Below, in pieces: positions 1 through 14,500 of a DNA stretch of 64,000 nt (the first letter of the stretch is position 1; each line of letters opens with the position of its first letter). Made by a program: the position numbers and the translations under genes. The notes under the pieces were generated by a model. That model saw nothing but the letters and a program-made list of their open reading frames with translations, was not told the origin of the DNA and did no database searches. The DNA is from Strobilurus pachycystidiatus (Eukaryota; Basidiomycota; Agaricomycetes; Agaricales; Physalacriaceae). The stretch covers positions 62,001 through 126,000 of the forward strand of contig JAHLMK010000007.1 in NCBI GenBank assembly GCA_019915135.1. The letters are read 5' to 3'.

Positions 1-3000
1 CTTCGGCGACAGCCTAAACTGTGGCGACTTTGCCTCATCTGGTATTCCCGCCCAACCAACCGCCTCCCCTCACCCCGGGTTTGACATGCCAATAATGCAC
101 TCGGCACACTCCGAGTCTTGCCTCCGCACTCTCTGCATCATTGTCTAGCCCATAGCTGCCTCCTGCACCCTCGGGATTGGAGCCATTGTGCTCAAACGTT
201 CTCACATCGGGTTAGTAGATCCCAACGTCCCCTTGCATACCTGCGGCGCTGTCACTGATCACGGAAAGTCGCCGGCTGCTCGCGTATTCGCAGATTGGTC
301 TCCATTTCACTGTAAGTAACGTCATTCAGCGCATTCGTACATGACAGCTTCTCGCTTGCCTTCGTCGCACAGGACCGATCATAGGGGTTTTCGAGTAGGC
401 CATGGATCATGTGGGATGATGGGCAGACCGCTCGGTTGAAGAATGAACGCCTCGAATCCCCATTATTCCCGCTATCCTCGAGAAACTCGTCGAAATTGCT
501 TTCATTATGCACCAAATTAATCCTAGCACCCATATCTCCCTTCCCACCACACGAACGCTGATCCCGTCGTCCCGCCAGTCCCGAAGAAACCAGATTCCCC
601 TGCTCGGTAACTCTCCGTTGCCGTAATCGTATGCATGGAGATTTCAATGCTGATCGCGGCTCATGATGTGAATGAAGTCAGGCACACGGAGGTTTCCCGT
701 TTCCATATCAGGCGCGTCCATTTGCCTCGGTGCTTCTTTCTCTCGAGTCTTACAGTGTCCTAGCTTGAGGAGGTAGTAAGAGGCGGGTGAACGGGTTGAG
801 CATTCAGGTGTGTAAGAACTTGAATCTTGGCTCAGTCGTTGCTGACGGTGAGCGTCGTTCATAGTCAGCCACCTGCGTGTATCCATTCTGTCACAGTCGC
901 AGCCATGTATCATGTTGTGTCGAGCCGGAACAATAGGATGATATGGGACTTCATAACAGGAATAGCAGGAACGCCTCGCTCTCCGCGCTTGCGGCGGTCT
1001 CTTACAATCTCCCGCCCAGCGACCGATCCCCGATGCCCGAAACTGCGACCCGGCCGGCTCGGATATGGCCAGCCGCATTGTCGCCCATGGGATGTTTTGG
1101 TCTCATTCAATCCCGCGGCGAATGTTGCTTCCGACCTCCTTCATTTGTCACAGGCGTTAAGTATCAGTCCGGCGGGTAGTGGGAATTGATAAATCTGACC
1201 GCAGCTATTGTTTCAACAATTCCCTTGAATCCGTGTTGTTTGGACGATGGCTTCGGGTCATCCCAGAGGTAGTAGATCATGACGTTCAACGTTGTAGCTC
1301 CTCGGCCGCTTTGACCTACGATCAGACTACAGCGCGCATTCAACATTTTGTATGTACGCCTGACGTGATGGGCTGCCGGAGATCCCACTCAACAGCTTTT
1401 GATCCTGCGCCGCCTACTTCAATAAGTGTCTGAAATTTGTCCCCTCGTTGAGCTTTCCAAGCTCAATACAGCGGCGTGGATATGCAGTACAGGTACGGTT
1501 TCACCCGGGGCTCCTCGACTTGTGGAACAAGAGCAACATGTCGTCGATGCGTCCTACAGACTTATCTTTAACAAGTCGGGAGCGCCTCTCCGCCGCTGAG
1601 CGTAACTGGTCGAAATCCTCTTGCTTTCTTGAGCGGCATTCGCCATTCTTTGGACTCTAGACATACAAATGAATTCTTTCCCTGTTCCGTGCACTTTGAG
1701 TACCAATTTGCAGAGCTCGCATAGAGTGGGAGGCGCCCGTGATAAACAACTGAGAGATCTGGGAATGTTCGAAGGCCGTGTCACGATGCGTTCCATGCAG
1801 CCATGCTCATGCGCCGCTGCGTAGCACCCCAGAAGTTGCTACCTGTTTGATTATCCATTTATAGAGCAGCGGCCGTTATAAGCGAGAATGATGATGATAT
1901 GATATTCTCCCGACGCTGAAGACCCACATGAAAATCAACGTCGACTTGTGTATGTTGCCTCAGATCAGTACCAGTAGCAGTCGAAGTCCTCGGACATCCG
2001 AGAGGCAATGATGTAGTACAGATAATGACGCTTGTTGTGAGTTGCGGCGTCGTCAATTTGTCAGCGTCTTCCTACGCAGTAAGTGACCGTGCCCAGATTG
2101 AGTTATGACTTCTGCGTACAGTGAGTGCGCAGGGAAGTCAAAGAACACGAATACCGAATCCCGAAGGCAATCCCGCGGCCCTCGCAGCGATCTACCATCA
2201 AAGTCAACGTTCAATGACGGGGACGGGTACGCACACACCGAGGACCACATCCTTCTCGCCATTATGTGCTGATCCGACGTTGTATATCATTGCTTCGCTT
2301 CACTTCGTCGTAATTCAGGTGCGTCGATCGTGTTCCAGTACCTACTTTTGGGTGATGGACCTAATCTCGTTGACGCAATCTGCTGATTTCGGAGCTAAGA
2401 GCACCAAGCTGTGCAGCTCGCAAACACATGTTCTGGTGGCGACGCTTCGTCTACGGACATGTCCGAGACTCCAGCGTCCGAGGCGGTCGACTCACTTTTC
2501 TCGGCCTCAACCATTGTCCGCGAGTGCGGACGTCATTTACGCGCGCTGAAACTGCCTCGAGTCCTCACAGGTAGCTATGCCTTTGGCACCAGTTCGATCG
2601 CGCACATTAGCCGTAGACAACGTAGGTGGATGATATCGTTCTAAATTATCACTTATGCGGTGAGTTCTGAGCGTTCCGTCCCGTCGAAGCTCACTGTAGC
2701 CCGAAGGGCATAGAGATCGTCTATTTGGAGATATATCTGAAATGCGCAACCGATTCGAGTACTTTATTGGTCAGGTGCTACATGCTATGTTTCCTGTCAC
2801 TAGGATCGAGTCCGATCAACCAAGAGTGTCGCTCAGACGCGTAAGAGGCAGAGAATCGAAATTACTCGCGTAGGAAATGATATCAAGGTCGCACTGTAAG
2901 AGGAACGCCAAGTGCTAGACGCCCAAATCTTCTCTGAATGCGTTACTGAGGTCCTACTAACGGCGTAGTTCCAATTTACAGCCCAACGGTCACAGTAAGA

Positions 3001-6000
3001 CGACGCTTATGCGTCAGTGAGAGATATCGCGGGGCTTGAACTGGATCACAGGGCGCGGTCGTCTGAAGGAGTCATGCGGCCAGTTGGAAATTTGCAGCAT
3101 CTGCGTCGGCCAGCAAAGTCCGTCTCAGCTGCATGCGCCGGACATCAGACGAGAATGATCCGCAATTGTAGGCTTCATCCCTGGAATCAAACCATATCGC
3201 TGTCCCGGTCCCGGAGCAATCCCGACTAATCTCGATTTGGATAAGGGATCTCAGTACTAGTGCTCATTTTCAAAACTTGATGTCGGGTACTCCATCTGGA
3301 AAGGACATCACAGTGAGGCTGGCACGAACTGAGTCTCTGGGTCTACGTACAGGTCAACTTGATCCGCTCGCAGTCTCAGACGGCGGACACCTCGGGGCGT
3401 CCTCACGCAAGGAAACTGTGATTGTGAGTCCTACATTGGCACCAAGCCAAGAAAGCTGCCAAAACACTCACAGCACTTGCAAAGTCTAGCTGGAGGATCA
3501 CTGGGACAGGCTGAAAGACGCAAGTTATCCGGTAAGGGCTGCCGGCGGCAGCGATAAGATTTTGTTTACTCGTTTACTGAGAGGGTACCTGCCTGATCCA
3601 CGGACTCAACAACCTACACAGGCGTAGATACCCGAATAAGGCCTTCGAATACTCTCCGAGTTGACTTTCAAGGCTGCGCGGAAAGGCTCTGGCGTCAAAC
3701 TGTGTAGTTTGACCGCTCCTTCCCTTCACGTGAACGCCCTGTCAATTTGCTTCCATGTTGATTCGCTAGACGCATTTGAAATCTGCCGAGGCTCTTTATC
3801 GAAACAGCCCTGCGATGGAATTTCCAGCGCGAGAGATCGTGTAATATCAAGGGTTTTACTGTTAGACGCGTTGGGACAGATGTTCGGAAAAGGATATTTG
3901 AAAGCTATACCTTACAACAGAGGGTGGCAGTTTTCCTTGTTGACTACATACGTTGAGACTCTAACCGTGACCAAGAGAGCACTGATATGATAGCCAATCA
4001 GTCACTTGCGATGACCAGACAACCGAGATCAACGGATACGACGACGGAACCGGAAACGGTTGAGCGGGACCGGGGCCACGACAAGGAGAGTTGTGTTTGC
4101 GTTGAGATGTCTCCGATGGTGAGGAGAGCCTATTCGAGTTCAGAGAAAATAGGCTTCTACGCGCCGCCGACCACAGACCGAGTGATAAGCCCGCTCACCT
4201 CAAGGGTAGCTCGGATCACAGACTATCGAAACAGTTGATGACATCGTGGCAAATGATGACAGGATCGTAAGGACGATGAATCACTACACAGTAGAAGGAC
4301 CATTGCCTCCAAACGCAACGACTATGACACTGACTTTTGACTACAAGCTTTGCAGTTTATGATGGGGCCATCGCAATGCGAGGATACGAAGACTCGGGTT
4401 ACAAAAACACTCCACTAGTGCATAAGGAGGAATCAGGATGAGTCGCAGATAGTGCTTGTAAACTCACTGAGTGTGACAGTACAGATAAGTGCGATAAGTA
4501 GATGTAAATCAGAGGGAAGAGGGACAAGTAAATCACAAATTTAGTCGTGAGGAATCAAGGTAATCGCATACGTGAGAAGATGCCCGCACCCGGTGTTCAA
4601 AGAAATGATATTATTGATGCCCAGAACTTAAGCGCCCTGAGCGTGGTTTATTCGCCGGCACGGTGAATGAATGTGTTTGAATGGGAGTGGAAAAGTGTAT
4701 TGTCGGTGTCTAGCAGGTAGACGTGGTGAGAGAAGTCTCGGGTGACATTCTGGTTGTCTTCTCGACCGGGTGGCTGCCTGTGGCTTCAAAGTATGTGACT
4801 TGGCGCGGGAGACCATGCGTCGCGATCAATCCAGAGGAACGTACGGGGGAATACACCACGACGGATATGCATGTCACCCCACGGTAGTATTCCGAAAGAT
4901 CCATGCCCTCCATCTGAAGGTTCCTGTGGCCATCCGACGATGAGTAACAGATAGCGGCTCGGGATGAAATAGGCCACCCGAAGACATGATTGAGAGGCAA
5001 GCGTTTCGAGGAATTTTACCTCCACCCTACCTCCAAGACCACACGGCATTCTATAACACAGGTTCCGCCTAGGTCGCTTGCATGCCGGCATTGAGTGGCA
5101 TGATCAAAGTGCGACGGTGACAGAAACATTGGTGATGAGGTGACCTTTCAAGACACCGTTGTGAGCAAGACGATCGTTTGCTCGACCTCGCCTCGCGCCA
5201 TAATAATCGTCAGAAAACGTATGGTGGGGCTCTGGGGTGGTTGAATAACCGCCAAGATGGGCGCGAGATGATTCCGATCGATGAATCATAGATGCGTACT
5301 CGTGCGAAGGAGAAGTAGACCGGTATTCTTTCGATAGCCGCGTAAATCCCCCCAAGTCAAATGTCCTTACCGGCAAGGTCAAAGTAGCGGCAAGACGCCG
5401 TGTGATAGACCACCAAGAGCGTGTTTGCGAAGAAACTGTCCCCGCACTATCGAGTTAGGCTTCAATGGGTATGTGGAACTGCCGAGGCCGCTCTACAGCA
5501 CCTCAAGACCGCCGGAACACCGAAAAACTTCGTGTCTGAGCTACCCTGGAGGGACCTTACAATGCAGACTGGATAGAAAGCGGGGAAGGGAAGGGATGTC
5601 GGCAGAAGCATGTATAGCCGTGGCAGTCAAGCCTTCTGCGCGTCACTAGCGAATGTAACGTTGATTATCAGGTTAAGCTTACCGTGAAAGAATGTAAGAG
5701 TGTGGCGGCCCCGGTAAGTCGAGAGACACCGGCATGTCGTGATGCGGAACAGGGAAGATGTGTTCATGAAGTTGATCCAACATATGATAGATCGTTGGTT
5801 AGCCTCACTCGTAAGCAGTTTGCGATAGCAAGCCTTGTGGAAGATGGGGGAGTACTGAGCAAATGTGAAGAGCACAGAGAAACGAGCGCAAGGAAAGAAA
5901 AGGTTTGTCAGAGATTGCGGGTAGAGTACGGTCAGCTGTAATATGCTCTTCGTGATAGATGTCGACATTCGCTCTACACAGTCTGCTGAGAAACATCAAG

Positions 6001-9000
6001 GAACAAGTTGCGTGATGCAAGTCCGTGAGGTTCGGATAGGTCAGACGGGCATTATCACAGCGTCCGATGAATGATGGAGTCCTAGACCTTACGCCGCCGA
6101 TGCGAGTGCAATACGCGTAGACGCGGCTGCGCCACTAGTACAGACCTGAGCGAAGAAGGAAATATGTACAAGATGAGACAACTGCGCAATGTACGAGATG
6201 AGCTACGTCACCTGGGACTTTTCATGAAGACCGGTGGCGTCTAGTGGTAATCGCCGTCCTCACTGAAGTAGCCTTGTCGAATGATGGGATATGCCATCCG
6301 GATTTTTGGCGGCAGCTTAGCGAGCGAGAGACCCGGAAATATTGAACAAAAGTCGAAGATATTGAATGATGGTACTGATGAACTGATTTTGCAGCTTTCA
6401 TCAGGCGCAGGGACATGGTCGTCTGTGTGTTTGCTGCTGATGATGAGGGAAGCAAGGACAGGTCCGGTCATCAGATAGATGCCCGTTGGCCGGAAATTGA
6501 ATCTGATGACGTGATCGGATATGAGCTTACTTCCTGACCATGGTTGCTGAGCAGGGCGACTTGAAACCTATGCCTGCTTTCAAGCTATATTCACCGGCTG
6601 TCAGGCTCTGTATGAAGATTCCGCTCATTTCAGAAACACCGCTTTCTCCAGACGGTGAACAGTGCAACACATCTCGGTCTTCGGGGCGGTACGGGCAGCT
6701 ACGATGCAGCATTCCACCAGGTCAACGCTTCACACGTTGTGTGATCGGTGAATTGGCCCTATGATTCATAGTCCAATGCACCTCTTCGCCATCGTCTCGA
6801 TTCGTCCTGATGCGGTTTACTTCTTGCCAGTGACACCCGACGCGATTTCCAAATTCTGCTTCGACTCATGCATTCACTCATTGTCTCGGCGACGTCTCAT
6901 CAGACTCCTCCCTCCCATGTCCATTCTGAAGTATGGCCGATGGTGTCCTGACAATTCTCTTCAACAGCCGTCCAAATGTAGAGACACAGACCTGTCGGCC
7001 TTCGGCAACGACATGAGAAAACTCAAGATTCCATGGCGAGAAACGAGGCTCCCTCGTGTCAACGCCACAACACAGCCGTACTCTGCGGTTCATGTGGCGC
7101 ACCTCGCGTGCTACAAAAAAGTCCCGCCGTGTCCCGAACTGAATGCGACACATATGCAAAATGGTCTACGTCTGCTCCCGTAGCAAAACGAGCGGCGCAC
7201 CATGTCCATGTGCAGCGCGGCGGGAAGACGGTTAGCGTGAGCGCCCTCCTTATCAATCCAACAATCAGTTAACACGTGGCAAGTAACAGTCGGTAATTCA
7301 TCGAGCTTTCGCTCTGAATCAAGACGCCGGAATGTGAACGTTTAAGTTTGACAAAAGGAGTCTTGAGGAGCTGAAAGGGGTACATGAACATCTAAGTGAG
7401 ACAATCAGCTGAGTACACACGACTTCTCGCGGCCTATTAACTCAGTTGACAATAAGTAACCGACGACCGGTGGGAGTTCAGACGCAATTTCTGCGTGACT
7501 TCGAGAATGAGGGACCCCTTTCACTGCGTGGATACGCATGCTGTCACTGCGTAAGGCGAATACAATGACTGATGCTGGGTCAAATCTAGGACCGCTCCAG
7601 ATCCATGATCTATCATTCTCACATATATCCCCCTCTCACGACCATTGCGCGTCTAATCTCTGGCAAAGGCTCGCCATTCAGGGAGCGTCAGACCGTGTAA
7701 GAGTCCCTATGTTCGATGGAGCGCAGGTCTGGAGGACCAGCACCAGCCCCGCCAGGCAAGTACGGTTCTCACTATGTCAATAGCTCAGACAGAACATCCT
7801 AGCCCACACTGACAGCGGAAACTGTCCGTAGATCACATGCATCACGCATCGACTCACTCATGCTGATACCGCGTAGCAGAGGTAGGTTGCCGATTACCAA
7901 TGCTCTATGTCACTTCTACACGTCGCAATACTTGGACACCTCCAGATGTGTCGTGAAATCCACCCACAGAGTTAGGAAAACTTCTGTTACTGGTGAATTC
8001 CGCCTGACTGGAAGGTGACCGCGCCTCATGGCCAGTGTAGGACTCGGGACACTTGCATCGAGTTGCTCGAATAGACTGTCACAAAACGAAGTCCTGAACC
8101 ACTCGTAATTCTGTTCAACGTAATATCGCTTCACTATCCGGGTGGAAACAACGTATGTGCAGGCGCCTTTTCCGGTGATTTCTGGCCAAGTCGGTATTGG
8201 CGCTGATATGTCTGGCTTGTACGCCACGGATTGGCCTGTTCGGCCTCTATGTCTTGCGTCTGATAATCTACGGTCACTCATTGTCTAAACTTTCACGGTA
8301 CTCAGAACAGATACCTCGGACACATCCTACTCCGCCCTCTCGAGTTCCCCTCGACGATTTGTACGCTTCACAAGGACTCATGATGTCGTTTTAATCATGA
8401 ACCTGGCATCAATGTCGGTTTACTCCACCGCAAGTGCTATCCAACTAGATCACCCACTCACCCCTTTGATCATCAAATCAGTTACTCTCGAGGCCCGTGA
8501 TAAATGTTCCCGTGCTTGTTTTCCGTCATATGCCTTAGTCGGTGCCTCACAGTAGGAGCAGCGGGCCAGAATCCGAGGACGAAGGGATCACCGACGCGCA
8601 ATAGTCAAGTCCTCGCGTCATCACCCGCCACCGCTGGGAGTTACGTGGATGGACGGCAAAGGATGATACCTCTCTGGTTTGTTGAATGAGGATGTTGCCT
8701 CGTCTTCCAAGCTTGATTACTCAATATCCGAGGATTTCTGACTGAGGAAAGCGACGTATGTAGTTCGACTCCAGAGAATTTCCTTCGTAGTGCAGAAAAT
8801 TAAGGGCGCGCTACCCAACAAAGCCCTTGCAGTCCCTCCGGCTATGATTGTCGACGTTCAACCTCCACTCGCAACATCATCATCTGTACGTACTACGAAT
8901 GTTGCTCAAACCATTTTCGCCCAACACTGCTTCGATTCTTTCTCTGGAATGCTCCCTACGTCGGAGATGAGCGCTGGGCGCTGAGCCGTAAGAATTCTGG

Positions 9001-10471
9001 TCGACACGTGATCCATTAAAGCCACTCTTGCACTGAGTTTTCGTGACACTGTACTAAGTGCTGTCCCTGTGTGCGCTACTCCCCGCGGTCGACAGAGAAC
9101 TTGCATTGGGTTCGGATGCCCTGGAACTGATGATCCCGTCGCCTATCACGAGATTATATAGGATCTCCCCGCTGCCAGTGCCCAATTGACACAGACCGTA
9201 CAGTGACCCAAAGCGAGGAGATCGGGACAAGTTGAGTGTTGAGGTCGCGCCGTTCAGTAATGGCCTATATAAGTGGCAAAATCGCCCTACTTTCTGAGTC
9301 GCCGTTTATCCATGAATGCTCTGGTTGCGAAGGTCGACCCTCCACCCAGAAGAGAAAACACAGCATTGTTCTATGCCAGCATTGTTCCCTGCCGTCACGC
9401 CGACTTTCTATTTCGGGAAAGCCTTCAATCAATATCTGGCGCTCCGAGGGAGACTTGATCGGGCCGAGGATCTCTCTCGCTTAAGTTGTATGTTGAGCGT
9501 TGACTTACGAGGCAGCGGCTGCCATCGTCTCATTCCATGCCAAACGCACTTTCGGTCTATTTCCGGGGGACATACATGTCTCTCCATGAGTTGCCGTCGG
9601 TAGATACACGATGCTGCTTCAAGGATGCTAGATGCCAAACCAATCAAAATGGCTGGCTATCGTGCGGTACTTCCCTTGCAGGCCAAGGTCTGCAACCGGA
9701 AGCTGATGTGAGATGTATGACAGGTTGGTGATGGGATCACCGTGGCCGCCCGACAATCACGCGCATTAGACCCAACCTATTCCCCGCAACCGTACTATGT
9801 ATTTTGAATCCGTGGACATAATCTCCATGTTACACTGACTGTTTCTTCATTCTTCGAGCGAGGTGCCCTTTGGACGAGTCTCGTTGCATCCGAGGCGAGC
9901 TCAAACAGGATGCCGACGTACACTGTATAGGTCAGGGCGGCCCTGGTAGCCGTTTGGCCGGTGCGTCATTGCTCGACGACACTCACTCAGGCACCAGAAA
10001 ATAGGACGCAGATGAGGATCTTCGGTCGGCTCATGGCTTGGTTAGACGTTTCTTGTCCTAATGAGACGGAAATGTTTCGTGTGCTTAGTGCGACGTTGTA
10101 GGAACGTGCTAGGCCTCGGACTCCATCAGATTACAATCCAAAACCGGCACGGTCCAGGCGGGCGCTTCCGTGGGAAACCAACGCAATACCTTTTATTCCG
10201 TCTTTCATGTCACGCAGGAGAAACATCAAGTTGCCGGTCCTATCCCCATGCAATCGAGGCGAAAGGACCAATTAACACCTCGGGGTCTGATGCCTCTCGG
10301 AATTTGGGCAGCAAATCCGGTGATGGATCTTAGATCTCTTCATGTTCGTCAGAGCCCTGGCGCCCTTATTTAAGAGCAGTCCTATTCTTCTCTGCTCTGA
10401 AGCCAACCCCGCTACTCGACGGTCGACAATAACCACCACCCACACTTGCCTCGATATACACTCCCATCGAC
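1..10471. other. Gene-free stretch, no supported coding sequence
   Basis: No open frame in this 10.4 kb exceeds about 145 codons. None shows a recognisable domain, a coherent chain of exons joined by GT..AG introns, or low-complexity features typical of real proteins; the longer frames overlap each other on both strands, as chance frames do. The sequence is of intermediate base composition and not obviously AT-rich or satellite-like. Parts such as about 5640-5940 are visibly purine-rich on the plus strand and parts such as 8280-9700 pyrimidine-rich. It may be a decayed transposon or old gene debris, but I see no terminal repeats or transposase remnant. Confidence 0.6.
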
Positions 10472-11576
10472 ATGCTATCCCGTGAACGTCGCTCCTGGAC
10501 AGCCAAGGAGGACCAACTTCTCCGTGAGGCAGTTGCAAAAGGTATGGCACCCACCACCCGCCACATACAGCATGTCTGACCTTGGTGTGCGCAGAGGATC
10601 CCAACACTCAGAATCCATCGAAGTGGCACGCCATCGCCAAGCACGTCCCTGACCGCACGAACAAAGACTGCCGGAAGCGATGGTTTGCAAAGATGGCCAG
10701 CGACGTCGTGAAGGGAGGATGGGCACCTGATGAAGATGAGCGCCTCGTCAAGGCCATCGAGAGGTACGGAACGCGATGGAGTTTGGTCGCCAGCCTGGTC
10801 GGGACGCGCAACAGCGACCGTAAGTCACACGCCGCTCCCCACACGCTTCCCGCCTCACGCCACTTTAGAATGCGCTAAGCGATGGACCGACACATTGAAC
10901 CCATCCATCGACCGTACCACCTGGACACCCGAGGGTGATGCCTTGCTCATCAGTGCCGTCAACGAGCACGGCAAGCTATGGACCAAGATCGTGAAGACGT
11001 ACTTCCCGGGCAGGACTGGCCTAAGCGCAAAGAACCGGTCAGTCTATAGATGCGACGCGCTTGACATACCATGCTGACCGCTTCGACAGCTACAATTCCA
11101 TTACACGTTTCAATTCCGATCGGACTCGGCGTCCTTCCAAGAGCAACTCGTCCACCTCGAGCTCCGCCAGCGTGTCGCCCATATTGACTCCCAGCATGAG
11201 TATCCCCGAGGGTCCATTCTCCCAGTCCTCGTCTTCGCATCACCACACCAAGTCGGAACCAGCACAATTCGAGTTGCAACCTTGGGGAGAGCTCTCATCT
11301 CCATACCCCTCACCCGCCTACGCGCCTTCGACATTTCCCGAAGACGCACTCCTTGCTTTCCCCCCACAATCTCCCTATGAATCCAATATGTCCTCCCCCT
11401 TCTCGAGCAGCGCCAGCGAGAACGGCTACGAGTACCCTCAGCCGACGTTGCCGCAGTCGAGCTTCGATTTGGCTGGCACCGCCGACCAGCATTGGGCCTC
11501 AACAAACCAGGTCTATGACCCACATCATTGGGAGCGCTACAGGCAGCCTAGCCAGCAGGTTGGTTACTTGTATTGA
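10472..11576 (+). CDS. Three-repeat Myb/SANT DNA-binding protein
   Basis: Four-exon gene, join(10472..10541, 10595..10819, 10869..11037, 11090..11576), 316 aa, phases consistent throughout. The N-terminal half holds three consecutive Myb/SANT repeats: about residues 5-55 (begins RRSWTAKEDQLL), 60-107 (GGWAPDEDERLV, then TRWSLVASLVGTRN) and 111-160 (TTWTPEGDALLI, then LWTKIVKTYFPGRTG). Each keeps the spaced tryptophans and the basic recognition helix ending in RW or R.YN. The C-terminal half (about 165-316) is rich in Ser, Pro and Gln and looks disordered, as in many transcription regulators. By family it should be a nuclear, sequence-specific DNA-binding protein; targets are unknown. Introns are 49-53 bp with GTATGG, GTAAGT and GTCAGT donors. 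The ATG follows a pyrimidine-rich leader. It stands alone between gene-poor stretches. Confidence 0.92.
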
Positions 11577-14500
11577 CCTACTTTGCGCGTTCGACACGTG
11601 TTCTATTGATGTTATGACCTCGCTTTTTTGTATCGCCTATATACTGTACAACAGATCGTCCTCTGTGGCCCCCCTTTACTTGTTTTCATCCCACTTTTGT
11701 ATGTAGAATAGCGCATAGATCGTGTACCTATGTTTTAATTCATGGCATTCGTACAATCACCTGATTGGCGAAGGAGCGAGCTTGAAAGACAGGCAAGCCT
11801 GAAAGACAATCACGGTGCGCATCTCCGGAAGACATGGCCATGAAAAGCATACGAAAATGGATTCGTCATGTGCTGAGAAACTCCTTCCGCGTTGGGAGAG
11901 TACAACCAGCCACCAAGACACACGATGAGATACGGAATCGAATTCACAGATTGGACGAAAGGACAGTATATCGAGACACGGCTCTGTATGGGCTTGATCG
12001 GAAACCAGAAATGGGAGGCGGGGTGGTAATGGCGACTCGTGAGATGCAGGCAATGGTCAATGGGCCTGGTACTCTCTCGTACTTCTCGGGCTAGTCAGGC
12101 GTCTCCAAAGGAAGATTGCGCTCATAGATATCAGCTCGAATTTGATGTTCTACAGCAAGAGATGTACGAGTCTCCAATCGCATCACAAATGTTGCGATAC
12201 GTTCGCTGTGATAGATCGTTAGTAGGAATTGCGAGCGAGAACTTTGATCCATCGCACGATGCGTGGAACTCGGGCTCCAGGTGGCGCACCGTTCGCGGAT
12301 GACTGACAAGGTTCAAGGAAATGTAACCTGCTTACAACTGGGTTTCATGATTGACTCGGACGTAGAGCGGTGCCGATGATTCTCAAGGACCTAGACCGGT
12401 CATAGAGGTCGTATCCACAGGATTATGAAGCATACCGGCGCGAAAGAGAATGTATAGACATGACTCATGCATATAGTCCTCGTCCTGCATCTTCGGAATC
12501 TAGCCCGACCTGCGCGGGACATAAAGATAGGCAGGCGACCAGACGTTGATCTGCGCATATTGCCTCTATGATGTGACTGCCGTCCTGTCAGATGTCCTGA
12601 GCATTGCAACGTAAGAATCACCTACTGGAGGATTGACGTTAAACAGTTTTAGAGTGGGTATGTCAATCTTTGAACCTTAGTAAGTCCTGACTGGAACCGC
12701 TCCTAGCTGAAACCGCCCATCCTGTCCAAAAGTGGTATCATTTACCTCGCCAGCAACGACTCTGCCATAGGAGCGCAGCTTTCCAGTTCACGTGAGTTGT
12801 AAGCCCTGCGTCAAATGTTGCATTCAGATGCTGTAAGAAGTCTTGAGACTCGAGAGGAAGATACACGACTCCGAGGGAGCCCGTCATTCGTCCGAGCGAG
12901 CGAATTCACTATTGAACCGAATGCGCGCCCGAGGAAAGAGGAGAACTACTCAATGTGACCGTAGCAGTGCCTAAGTCATAATTAAATTTTGATTTACGCG
13001 TTCGCGTTCCACATGATCGGCATTACGGCCCGGCCGATCCAAAAATTTCTCCTCCTCCCACGAGCTGGTGTACACGGGCTTCTCACCCTCCTGGAAAAGC
13101 AACACACGCAGCAGCGTGCCTTCCACATTGTGTCTCCCGACGTATGCGTCTGCTCTCTCACGAGTCCTTCTGAACTGGCTGCAACCTTTCATCCATTACG
13201 CATCTGCTATATATGTCAGTCTGTATAGTGTCTTCAAGCAGCTAGGCTTTCAACCTTTCAGCTGATAGGTTCTTCGCGACCACTATCTCCCACGGTCGGT
13301 ATTCTAAAATGTCTACGGCCCTCCATAGGTCCCGCATTGAGTACGACCCTCATCGAGGCTCATCCAGTCGAAAGCGCACAATTCAGTGTGACTGAGCGGT
13401 TATCTGTCCCTATCTCTGTCTAGGAATCGTCGAACGCTATTCGGAAATACCAACATCGATCCGGAGTTGTGCGAAATCTTGATTGCGCCATGGGGAAAAC
13501 GGCTTGTTCGTCGATTCCGTTGGAAGACCGAATGGCAACCATTCACGTCCTTTCCCTCAGGGTTCACAGTCCGTGCGCTTTCCTCTACGTTGGAAGTCTC
13601 CTATATCTTTCCATTTGAGGCACTCTCGCAACTGTCAATTCCGTTCGACTCAGGCGCGTCTGCGAGGTACCTTCGCGGGTTCACGCGCAGTGACACACCT
13701 ACAGGGGAAGGAGCGCGTCTCCTTGAGTAATCCTCCGCCGAATTCGCCCATCTTTTGCTGACCTTGATCGTCATTGTTCGTCCCGCAGGCTGGTAACGCC
13801 ACATTGCGATGTTGCTCAAATGATCAGTGACGAAGCTTGACTCGGCATATCTGTGACGCTTCGAGAGCAGATATCCCGGAAAAAATCTACGTGTGGCATA
13901 GATCGAGAATGATCAATGAGCCGCATGTGCTCAATGCGACTCACGCGTGTTCTCCCAGAGCTGCGCCATCAGACGTCGTCACCCATACCATATCCAATCG
14001 GCGAGGGCTCGCATACGCTTATGCATCTTGACAAGGTGGATCGCATTGTTATTTACTTACAAACAGTAATTCGCCCAACTACTCGAGTCATACCTCCTGA
14101 CTGACGTGCGTAAGAGGAAACCCAGCGCTCTCCTTATTGGCTTCATCCCTCCGTCAGCTCGTAAGCTCTATTCTCCAAGGCGCGAAGGTGAAATTGACCT
14201 CTTGGCCGTCCATGCAATGGCTATCACCAGTGAGTACTTCCTGTCTTTCAGTCCCGAAAGGGGTGCTTTCCTCTGGGAAGATGGGTCCCAACTACACCAT
14301 TCAAAATCTCCATGTCTCACCCTCGCTCGGCGCCGCCCATTCACTGCGTCGGATAGAGAGAAATTACGCGCCAGAGCGTTGCCGATGTCATCTGGGGTGC
14401 AAGCTGAATGCGAGGCCTCCACAATGTTCTAGGGCGTGAATTGAGATCGCAATGCGGTCATCCTCTACGCCACCATGCATGCTCGAGGCCATGACATGAT

